Shown piece after piece: positions 46,367 through 53,478 of a stretch of 64,000 bases of DNA. Both the position numbers and the translations under genes were made by a program. The notes below the pieces were generated by a model. The model was not told the origin of the DNA. It made no database searches and saw nothing but the letters and a program-made list of their open reading frames with translations. Position 1 is the first letter of the stretch, and every line of letters begins with the position of its first letter. The stretch lies in contig NZ_CP044016.1 in assembly GCF_004337365.2 (NCBI RefSeq), positions 2,728,001 through 2,792,000 on the forward strand. The letters are read 5' to 3'. The DNA is from Rhizosphaericola mali (GTDB taxonomy: Bacteria > Bacteroidota > Bacteroidia > Chitinophagales > Chitinophagaceae).

Positions 46367-47260
46367 ATGCAATTAGATTTGGCCATCGAATCATTTACCC
46401 AATATATCCAATTAGAAAAAAGATATTCTCCGAACACGCTATTGGCTTACCAAAATGATCTCGCTCAGTTTCAAATATTTATCCAAAGTATCGAGCCTAA
46501 AATTGAAATCGAACAGATCAAACCAAGCTACGTCAAGTCTTGGATGGCATCTTTGAAAAATGAAGAACAAGCCGATGCGCGCACTATTCGAAGAAAAATA
46601 TCTAGTTTAAAATCATTTTTCAAATTTCATCTAAAAGAATCCAATGTAGAAAATTCGCCTGTTGCAAATATCATTTTACCAAAAATGAAAAAACGTTTGC
46701 CTTCTTTTTTAACCGAAAATGAAGCGCAAAAAATGGAAGAGATTTCCATTGATGAAGACAATTGGAAAGATCGTAACAAACAATTAATATTAGAACTCTT
46801 GTACGAAACAGGCATGCGCCGTAATGAATTGATCGAAATAAAAACGGCGGATTTGGACAGTTACAATGCACAAGTCAAGGTTTTGGGTAAAGGAAATAAA
46901 GAACGTTTTGTCCCCTTGAGTAAAAACTTATTGGAATCGATGATAAATTACCTCCAAGATCGACCTGAAATGAGTAATCAACAGCCCAATTTACTCGTAT
47001 TACCCAATGGAAAAAAACTATATCCAAAATATGTGTACAATCTCGTAACTGAAATCTTAAGCAATGTTACCACGTCAAAAAAGAAAAGTCCACACGTATT
47101 GCGACACACATTTGCAACGCAACTTTTGAATAATGGTGCAGATTTGAACGCTGTAAAAGAGCTACTTGGCCACGCCAATCTAGCGGCAACACAGATGTAT
47201 ACACACAACACTATTGAAAAATTAAAAGAAGTTTTTAAGCAAGCACATCCAAAAGCATAG
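46367..47260 (+). CDS. Tyrosine recombinase XerC/XerD
   Basis: 297 residues, the size of XerC/D. The N-terminal SAM-like DNA-binding domain (KRYSPNTLLAYQNDLAQF near 18) is followed by the catalytic domain. All catalytic residues appear present: Arg in ETGMRRNEL at about 151, His and Arg in SPHVLRHTFA at 243 and 246, His in LLGHANL at 269, and Tyr in TQMYTH at 278. It resolves chromosome dimers at dif. No phage or integron context is seen, so a housekeeping Xer is more likely than an integrase; XerC versus XerD cannot be decided. Confidence 0.9.
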   Translation: MQLDLAIESFTQYIQLEKRYSPNTLLAYQNDLAQFQIFIQSIEPKIEIEQIKPSYVKSWMASLKNEEQADARTIRRKISSLKSFFKFHLKESNVENSPVANIILPKMKKRLPSFLTENEAQKMEEISIDEDNWKDRNKQLILELLYETGMRRNELIEIKTADLDSYNAQVKVLGKGNKERFVPLSKNLLESMINYLQDRPEMSNQQPNLLVLPNGKKLYPKYVYNLVTEILSNVTTSKKKSPHVLRHTFATQLLNNGADLNAVKELLGHANLAATQMYTHNTIEKLKEVFKQAHPKA

Positions 47261-47332
47261 ATTAAATTCAGAATTGGGGTAGAATTTACTGCGCAAAATC
47301 CTTTTCTTTGTAACACTAAACAACATAATTTA

Positions 47333-48214
47333 ATGAACATCGTACACGTTATCATCCTTGCCATTATAGAAGGATTGACCGAATTTTTACCCGTCTCTTC
47401 TACAGGACACATGATTTTAGCCAGCTCTGTTATGGGAATTGAAAAAAACAATTTGACTAAATTATTTGAAATTGTTGTGCAATTGGGCGCTATTTTATCT
47501 GTACTTGTTTATTATCGAAAAAAGTTTTTCCCATTGAATAATTGGGAATTGTATTTCAAATTAGTCATTGCAGTGATTCCAGCATTAATCCTTGGAGCTA
47601 TATTTTCCCATAAAATTCACCAATTATTGGAAATGCCAATTGTCACTTCTATTTCCTTATTCGTGGGAGGTTTTGTATTATTATTTATCGAAAAAGCGTT
47701 TAAAAGCCCTTCAACCAAAAGTGTCGAAACGATGAATGCGCGTCAAGGTTTTTTCATCGGCATTTGGCAATGTTTGGCGATGATTCCTGGAGTGAGCCGC
47801 AGTGCATCTAGTATCATTGGAGGCATGCAACAAAAATTAACCAGAAGTGCAGCAGCTGAATTTTCATTTTTCCTAGCCATTCCAACCATGTTTGCAGCAA
47901 CAGCAAAAGACTTATTGGATGCATATAAAGAAATGCCAGAAGAAATGGCAAAAGGTTCTAATTGGGCAATGATTGGAATTGGTAGTTTGATTGCATTTAT
48001 CGTTGCATTATTAGCGATTAAATTTTTCATTGGATATGTGCAAAAATTTGGATTCAAATTATTTGGATGGTATAGAATTATCGTTGGTGGTATTTTCTTA
48101 GTACTATGTTTAAACGGTACGATTCACAAAGATTCTTCCGACGAAACTACAACACCCACGCCAACTACGCATACAGAGAAAGCCCCTATCACTCAACAAA
48201 CGGCAATACGTTAA
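47333..48214 (+). CDS. uppP: Undecaprenyl-diphosphatase UppP (BacA)
   Basis: 293 residues. Catalytic motifs: EGLTEFLPVSSTGH near residue 14-27 and PGVSRSASSIIGGM near 155-168. About eight hydrophobic segments. It recycles the undecaprenyl carrier used for peptidoglycan and for the polysaccharide assembled by the 1.5-23.4 kb locus. The C-terminus carries a polar, Thr- and Pro-rich tail of about 30 residues (TTTPTPTTHTEKAP) beyond the last membrane helix, which is not usual in the family. Its stop overlaps the next ATG by one base (TAATG). Confidence 0.93.
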   Translation: MNIVHVIILAIIEGLTEFLPVSSTGHMILASSVMGIEKNNLTKLFEIVVQLGAILSVLVYYRKKFFPLNNWELYFKLVIAVIPALILGAIFSHKIHQLLEMPIVTSISLFVGGFVLLFIEKAFKSPSTKSVETMNARQGFFIGIWQCLAMIPGVSRSASSIIGGMQQKLTRSAAAEFSFFLAIPTMFAATAKDLLDAYKEMPEEMAKGSNWAMIGIGSLIAFIVALLAIKFFIGYVQKFGFKLFGWYRIIVGGIFLVLCLNGTIHKDSSDETTTPTPTTHTEKAPITQQTAIR

Positions 48215-49518
48215 TGCAAACAGCTTCTAAAAAAGTCATCAATGGCTGGTCAATGTACGATTGGGCAAATAGTGCTTACAATCTGGTCATCACATCTACC
48301 ATTTTCCCGGCTTATTATGACGCTATTACCGCAACAAAAAATGCGAAAGGGGAAGTAATTGACCATACGGTTAATTTCTTAGGATGGCATGTAAGCAGTG
48401 GTTCCTTGTACACTTACGCTATCGCATTTGCCTATTTAGTTATTGCAATTTTATCTCCAATCTTATCCTCCATTGCAGACACAAGAGGCGATAAGAAAAG
48501 TTTTTTGAAATTGTTTTGTTTTCTTGGATCTATTTCATGCTGTCTACTATATTTTTTCACAGCGGATAGGCTTGTCTTAGGAATCGTTTGTTGCATTATT
48601 GCTGCAATAGGTTATTGTGGCAGCTTGGTTTTTTACAATGCCTATTTACCCGAAATCGCTGCGCCTGCAGATCAAGATAAAGTGAGCGCCAAAGGATTTT
48701 CATTGGGATATATTGGAAGTGTCATTTTACAAATCTTATGTTTTGTATTAATCATCAAATTACCATTTGGATTAAATGAAGGCGGCGCATCGAGATTATC
48801 CTTTTTATTAGTAGGACTTTGGTGGATAGGTTTTGCCCAAATCACTTTTGCAACACTTCCCCAAAAGAAAAAACAAATACTTACAGCAACCAAAGAAAAA
48901 GTTTCGTCTGGTTTTACTGCATTAAAAATTGTGTGGCAAGAAATTAAGCAAATGCCCGTTTTGCGTAATTATTTATTTTCCTTTTTCTTTTATAGTATGG
49001 GCGTACAAACGGTGATGTTGGCTGCAGCATTATTTGGAAGTCAAGTTATACACGTACCTACAGACAAATTAATCTTATCCATTCTCATCATTCAAGTTGT
49101 CGCCATTATCGGTGCGTATTTGATGGCAAAATTGTCCAGCATTTTTGGCAATATTCGGGTATTGATATTTACGGTGGTGATTTGGATCGGCATTTGTGCT
49201 TTGGCATATTATATCACCAGTATCAATGGATTTTATATTGTAGCAACATTAGTAGGTATTGTGATGGGAGGAATTCAATCTCTGAGCCGCTCCACGTATG
49301 CCAAATTAATGCCTGAGACAGAAAACACGGCGTCGTTTTTTAGCTTCTACGACGTAACCGAAAAAATAGCTATTGTTATTGGTATGTTTAGTTTTGGATT
49401 CATTCAAGAACTTACAGGAAGTATGCGTAATTCCATTGTTGCGCTCATTTCTTTTTTCTTTGTTGGTTTGGTTGGATTATTTATCACAAGAAAACAGCAA
49501 AAAAAATTGGGCATCTAG
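48214..49518 (+). CDS. UMF1-type MFS transporter (Atg22-like)
   Basis: 434 residues from the ATG at 48214; the frame upstream of it overlaps uppP and is not coding. INGWSMYDWANSAYNLVITS near the N-terminus is the hallmark of the UMF1/Atg22 family, whose yeast member exports amino acids from the vacuole. About 12 membrane segments. GGIQSLSRSTYAKLMPE near 350 is a further family motif. It is translationally coupled to uppP through the one-base overlap. The substrate is unknown. Confidence 0.88.
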   Translation: MQTASKKVINGWSMYDWANSAYNLVITSTIFPAYYDAITATKNAKGEVIDHTVNFLGWHVSSGSLYTYAIAFAYLVIAILSPILSSIADTRGDKKSFLKLFCFLGSISCCLLYFFTADRLVLGIVCCIIAAIGYCGSLVFYNAYLPEIAAPADQDKVSAKGFSLGYIGSVILQILCFVLIIKLPFGLNEGGASRLSFLLVGLWWIGFAQITFATLPQKKKQILTATKEKVSSGFTALKIVWQEIKQMPVLRNYLFSFFFYSMGVQTVMLAAALFGSQVIHVPTDKLILSILIIQVVAIIGAYLMAKLSSIFGNIRVLIFTVVIWIGICALAYYITSINGFYIVATLVGIVMGGIQSLSRSTYAKLMPETENTASFFSFYDVTEKIAIVIGMFSFGFIQELTGSMRNSIVALISFFFVGLVGLFITRKQQKKLGI

Positions 49519-49536
49519 AAAATCTCCTTAACTTTG
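49507..49536 (+). promoter_or_regulatory. Promoter of rpmE2
   Basis: TTG (49507-49509), 19-bp gap, TAACTTTG (49529-49536) followed by C. The predicted leader of ~54 nt contains a CACGG/CCGTG hairpin at 49559-49574. Confidence 0.7.
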
Positions 49537-49595
49537 CATTTCATTATTTTTTCAGCGTCACGGCAAAAACCGTGCGGCCTTAAAAATTTTCATAT

Positions 49596-49856
49596 ATGAA
49601 AAAAGGTATCCATCCAGAAAATTACCGTTTTGTAATTTTCAAAGACATGAGTAACGGCGACACATTTTTGAGCAAATCAACAACAAAATCTTCTGAAACT
49701 ATCGTTTGGGAAGATGGTAACGAATATCCAGTTATCAAATTGGAAATTTCAAATACCTCACACCCTTTTTACACTGGTAAAAACGTGTTGGTTGATACTG
49801 CCGGTCGTATCGACAAATTCAAAAAACGTTACGCGAAAGCAAACGCAAACAAATAG
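49596..49856 (+). CDS. rpmE2: 50S ribosomal protein bL31, type B
   Basis: 86 residues. [20 protein letters not shown] at the start, then [21 protein letters not shown] near 57 match type B L31. It lacks the CxxC zinc ligands of the zinc-binding form. It has its own promoter, a structured leader and a terminator. Confidence 0.96.
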   Translation: MKKGIHPENYRFVIFKDMSNGDTFLSKSTTKSSETIVWEDGNEYPVIKLEISNTSHPFYTGKNVLVDTAGRIDKFKKRYAKANANK

Positions 49857-49881
49857 TTTGCTTCGGTTTACAAAAAATAAT

Positions 49882-49912
49882 ATCCCTCCGGTTTTTCTGG
49901 GGGGATTTTTGT
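49882..49912 (+). terminator. Intrinsic terminator after rpmE2
   Basis: GC-rich imperfect stem (49882-49891 with 49897-49906) around a TTTTT loop, followed by a T run. Confidence 0.8.
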
Positions 49913-49953
49913 TTTAAACGCTGTATATTTATCCCCCAAATATTTATTGAATC

Positions 49954-51186
49954 ATGAGTGAGATTACAAGTTATCCAAAGTACAAAATCAATATCCTTTT
50001 CTTAGAAAATATTAGTGATAGAGCCGTAGAAAAATTTACGTCTAATGGATATCCCAACGTTACAAAATTATCCAAAGCATTGAGCGAAGATGAGTTGGTT
50101 GAAGCGATCAAAGATGTACACTTAATCGGTATCAGATCTAAAACTCAAATCACAGATAAAGTATTAAAAGCTGCAAATAAATTACAAGGAATCGGTTGTT
50201 TCTGCATCGGAACCAATCAAGTAGACCTGAATGCGAGTATCAAAGAAGGCGTTGCCGTATTTAACGCGCCTTATAGCAATACGCGTAGTGTCGCGGAATT
50301 GGTTATCGGCACTTCTATCATGTTGATTCGTAAGATTTTTGACAAAAATAATCTTGCACACCAAGGCATTTGGGATAAATCCGCTGATGGCAGCCACGAG
50401 CTAAGAGGTAAAACGCTTGGTATCATTGGCTATGGCAATATCGGTTCTCAGCTGAGCGTATTGGCTGAAGCAATGGGAATGAAGGTTTTGTTTTTCGATA
50501 CGGAAATCAAATTACCTATGGGAAATGCGATCTCTTGCAAAACCATGAAAGAGGTTTTGAATAAAGCGGATATTGTGAGTATCCACGTACCAGAAACTTT
50601 TGAAACAGAACTTCTTATCAATAAAGACAATATTTCAGAATTCAAACAAGGTGCAATCCTCATCAATGACGCACGTGGTCGTGTAATTGACTTAGAAGTA
50701 TTGAGAGATGCATTGGTATCGGGACATTTAAGCGGTGCGGCAATTGACGTATATCCAACCGAACCCAAAAAAAATGGAGATAAATTTGAATGTTGCTTAC
50801 AAGGCCTTCCCAATGTATTATTGACACCGCATATCGGCGGTTCTACAGAAGAAGCACAAGAAAATATCGGGATTGATGTTAGTACCAAATTATTCAAATA
50901 TTTGGAAAATGGTGTTACCGATGGTTCACTTACGGTTCCTGCGATAGGCCTACCTCCTCACCCTACAGCACATAGAATTTTGCATATACATGAAAACAAA
51001 CCAGGGATTATGAGTGCCATTAATTCTGAATTATCCAAACATAACATCAATATCCTAGCGCAATATTTGAAAACAAATGACAGCATTGGATACGTTGTTT
51101 TGGATGTTGATAAACAATTATCCGAACAAGCATTTCATTTATTGAAAGATATCAACGGTACTATTAAAGTTAGAAAACTTTATTAA
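49954..51186 (+). CDS. serA: D-3-phosphoglycerate dehydrogenase
   Basis: 410 residues, the E. coli-like size. First step of serine synthesis. NAD-binding motif GKTLGIIGYGNIGSQL at about 151-166, INDARGRVIDLEVL near 240 with the substrate arginine, and the catalytic histidine in LTPHIGGSTEEAQENI near 292. The C-terminal 75 residues form an ACT domain (HENKPGIMSAINSELSKHNI near 345), which commonly binds serine for feedback control. It is transcribed alone. Confidence 0.95.
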   Translation: MSEITSYPKYKINILFLENISDRAVEKFTSNGYPNVTKLSKALSEDELVEAIKDVHLIGIRSKTQITDKVLKAANKLQGIGCFCIGTNQVDLNASIKEGVAVFNAPYSNTRSVAELVIGTSIMLIRKIFDKNNLAHQGIWDKSADGSHELRGKTLGIIGYGNIGSQLSVLAEAMGMKVLFFDTEIKLPMGNAISCKTMKEVLNKADIVSIHVPETFETELLINKDNISEFKQGAILINDARGRVIDLEVLRDALVSGHLSGAAIDVYPTEPKKNGDKFECCLQGLPNVLLTPHIGGSTEEAQENIGIDVSTKLFKYLENGVTDGSLTVPAIGLPPHPTAHRILHIHENKPGIMSAINSELSKHNINILAQYLKTNDSIGYVVLDVDKQLSEQAFHLLKDINGTIKVRKLY

Positions 51187-51192
51187 TGAATT

Positions 51193-51246
51193 ATGAATGA
51201 TGAGTTATGGCTTTCAACTTTTCTTAATTCATAACTCATCATTCAT
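51193..51246. repeat. 17-bp perfect inverted repeat between serA and the rhomboid gene
   Basis: ATGAATGATGAGTTATG at 51193-51209 and its exact reverse complement at 51230-51246, loop 20 nt. No T run follows, so it is not a standard intrinsic terminator. It might be a dispersed repeat remnant or an RNA-stabilising hairpin. Confidence 0.7.
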
Positions 51247-51271
51247 GACTTATAATTCTTAACTTGCTCGC

Positions 51272-51904
51272 ATGAATATTACACTGATTATTGTCATTTT
51301 TACCGCAATCATTTCCATATATGCACTTCAAAAAGAGGAGATTATGGATAAATTAATATTTAGTCCTACGGCAATATCTCAACAAAATCAGTGGTATCGA
51401 TTTGTGTCAAGTGGCTTTATCCATGCCGACTTGGGACATTTATTTTTCAATATGTATTCGTTTTATTCCTTTGGAGCTTATGTTGAAGAGGAATTTGATA
51501 CCTTATTTGGGCCATCGATTGGTAAGATTTTATATATCGTTTTGTATATCACAGCGATTATTATATCTTCCATTCCATCCTTTATAAAAAATAAAGACAA
51601 TTATTACTATAGAAGTTTGGGTGCATCAGGAGCAGTTTCTGCAATTGTATTTGCATTTATAATGGTATCCCCCACTTCTAAAATGGGTTTAATGTTTATC
51701 CCTATTGGGATTCCTTCCTATATTTTTGGGTTGCTATTCCTCGTAGTTTCTAGTATTTTGGATAAAAGAGGTGGCGGTAATATCAACCATTCTGCACATA
51801 TTTTCGGTGCTATTTACGGTGCATTGTTTATTACGACTTTGGGTACTTTATTAGGACACATCAATATCTTTTATTTGTTCATAAGTCAGATAGCAGGGTA
51901 TTAA
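51272..51904 (+). CDS. Rhomboid intramembrane serine protease
   Basis: 210 residues, about six membrane segments. The catalytic serine lies in SLGASGAVSAIVFAF near residue 114 (GxSG) and the histidine in NHSAHIFGAIYGA near 173. GFIHADLGHLFFNMYSFYSFG near 49-69 is the L1/TM2 signature with His and Asn. It cleaves membrane proteins within the lipid bilayer. Substrates are unknown. Confidence 0.92.
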   Translation: MNITLIIVIFTAIISIYALQKEEIMDKLIFSPTAISQQNQWYRFVSSGFIHADLGHLFFNMYSFYSFGAYVEEEFDTLFGPSIGKILYIVLYITAIIISSIPSFIKNKDNYYYRSLGASGAVSAIVFAFIMVSPTSKMGLMFIPIGIPSYIFGLLFLVVSSILDKRGGGNINHSAHIFGAIYGALFITTLGTLLGHINIFYLFISQIAGY

Positions 51905-51911
51905 AATGCCG

Positions 51912-52178
51912 TTATTTTGAATTTGTTTTATTTTTAGTTTTCAAATTATCTAAAATATACTTTTTCTTTTTTTCAGGAATTCCAGAAAATGAAATCCCTC
52001 CCAATGTTGTAGGAGTATATTTTTGAGGCATTTTCAGCATTTTATCATTCGCTTTCATGCTCTTTATTGTATCAATTCCACGAGTCTTAAAATCATGTGA
52101 AGTCACTGGCACATTATTCTGGTCGTTTTTACTATTTTGCGCAAATGATTTCCTAGTGAAAAAAGCCCCTACAATCAT
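51912..52178 (-). CDS. Small secreted protein of unknown function
   Basis: 88 residues. The first 14 (MIVGAFFTRKSFAQ) look like a shortened signal peptide. The rest is hydrophilic, Lys- and Asn-rich, without recognised domains. It starts 7 bp after the stop of the Cys-motif gene on the same strand, so the two are probably one transcript. I do not recognise it. It could also be the displaced tail of a longer protein, as such N-terminal Cys domains often occur fused to exported C-terminal regions. Confidence 0.5.
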   Translation of the reverse strand: MIVGAFFTRKSFAQNSKNDQNNVPVTSHDFKTRGIDTIKSMKANDKMLKMPQKYTPTTLGGISFSGIPEKKKKYILDNLKTKNKTNSK

Positions 52179-52184
52179 TAAAAT

Positions 52185-52457
52185 TTACATCAATTTAAAT
52201 TTCCAAGATGTATTTGAAATCATTTCGTAACTGATCAACGCTCTATTCAAATCTGAATTAGCAACCCTTCCGCAAATGCGTTCATCTTTATGGTTTTCGA
52301 TAAATTGAATAATTTCCCGATCACTCATCATCGTAAAATCGACAACAGTCTTTTGACACAGTTGACAAAAGCGACCACAATCATTTTTACGCATGCTATC
52401 CCATTGCTCTTCACAAGGATTTTCTATGTTTATTTGATAAGAATTGGTTCTTTTCAT
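52185..52457 (-). CDS. Small Cys-motif protein conserved in Bacteroidota
   Basis: 90 residues. Its signature is NPCEEQWDSM then GRFCQLCQKTVVDFT with a CxxC, followed by MSDREIIQFI and ICGRV near residue 62. The same module appears in Bacteroidota as a stand-alone protein or at the N-terminus of carboxypeptidase-regulatory-like proteins. The four cysteines suggest metal binding, but no function is established. It is divergent from the GLPGLI gene. Confidence 0.7.
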   Translation of the reverse strand: MKRTNSYQINIENPCEEQWDSMRKNDCGRFCQLCQKTVVDFTMMSDREIIQFIENHKDERICGRVANSDLNRALISYEMISNTSWKFKLM

Positions 52458-52561
52458 ATCAGCGTTTAAGCGTAATTTACTAGATTATTTGAAATAAAAT
52501 AAAAACTATTTTACTAGTTTTAAAATTATTTCCTTAATTTAGACAAATTAAACCCAGATTT

Positions 52562-53452
52562 ATGAAAAAAATACTATTTACTTTTGCTTTACTACCTCTT
52601 TTATCATCCGCTCAAATGACTATTTTTGGAGGTGATTCTAAAGTAAAATTAAAAGATCCTCAACCGGTAATTGGTCAAGTGCTTTATGATTTTAGTTACA
52701 TCGCAGATACAACACAGCCAGAATTAGTAAAAAAAGAAATTATGCTTTTGGAATATAGTAAAGACTATAGTGAATTTTCCAGCCAAACATTTCATATTTC
52801 TGACTCTACATCCAAAGCTGACATGGAAAAACAATTGAAAGACCAAGCTGGAACTGCCAATATTAGCTTGACTATGAAACCAAGATTGGGGAGCACAGAT
52901 ATTTATTTTTCTGATAAAAACGGAATCTTTCTACAAAAAGAATTTGTTCAAAAAAAGTATTTAATCAAAGATTCCGAGAGTAAAATTGATTGGACTATTG
53001 AAGACTCTACAAAAACTATTGGCGGTTACACTTGCCAAAAAGCCACAGGAATTTCGCATGGAAGACCTTATGTTGCTTGGTTTACAACAGACTTACCCTA
53101 TAGTTATGGACCACGCAAATTGAGTGGTTTACCAGGATTAATTTTAGAAACTTATGACGTAACCGACAGAATTATTTACACATTTAAACAATTTTCTGAA
53201 AAAACTGGAAAACAAATCGGACCACCAGAAAATGCGCTAGCGACAACTCAAAAAGAATATGATGAAATGCAAGCGGCCTTCAAAGCAAATCCAAATGCTT
53301 TTTTCAATAACACTGCGTCATCAAGTCCCTCAAGTGGTAGTGAAGATATGTCCAAAATAAAATCAATCTCCATTAATACATCATCATCATTTACGCCTAA
53401 TAAAAATCAAAAGAAAGTCGTAATTAATTTTCCAATCGATCTAGTCAAATAA
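52562..53452 (+). CDS. GLPGLI family protein
   Basis: 296 residues with signal peptide (ILFTFALLPLLSSAQ). The defining motif occurs in PRKLSGLPGLILETYDV near 188-204, preceded by GGYTCQKATG and AWFTTDLPYSYGP. The C-terminal 60 residues are low-complexity Ser/Asn-rich (SSSPSSGSEDMSK). The family is restricted mainly to Bacteroidota; its function is unknown. It lies 26 bp upstream of a large outer-membrane barrel gene, a recurrent pairing. Confidence 0.92.
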   Translation: MKKILFTFALLPLLSSAQMTIFGGDSKVKLKDPQPVIGQVLYDFSYIADTTQPELVKKEIMLLEYSKDYSEFSSQTFHISDSTSKADMEKQLKDQAGTANISLTMKPRLGSTDIYFSDKNGIFLQKEFVQKKYLIKDSESKIDWTIEDSTKTIGGYTCQKATGISHGRPYVAWFTTDLPYSYGPRKLSGLPGLILETYDVTDRIIYTFKQFSEKTGKQIGPPENALATTQKEYDEMQAAFKANPNAFFNNTASSSPSSGSEDMSKIKSISINTSSSFTPNKNQKKVVINFPIDLVK

Positions 53453-53478
53453 TTTCGTTCCTATTTGATCGACTAACT

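Noticed and set aside
46367-47260. Tyrosine recombinase as a sign of a mobile island
   Set aside because: It has XerC/D size and domain order, lies between housekeeping genes, and shows no flanking attachment repeats or tRNA target duplication.
46978-47451. 157-residue minus-strand frame across xer and uppP
   Set aside because: It is a shadow of two well-supported plus-strand genes and has no recognisable domain.
48106-48213. N-terminal extension of the MFS transporter frame
   Set aside because: It overlaps the end of uppP in another frame; the conserved UMF1 start begins at the ATG at 48214.
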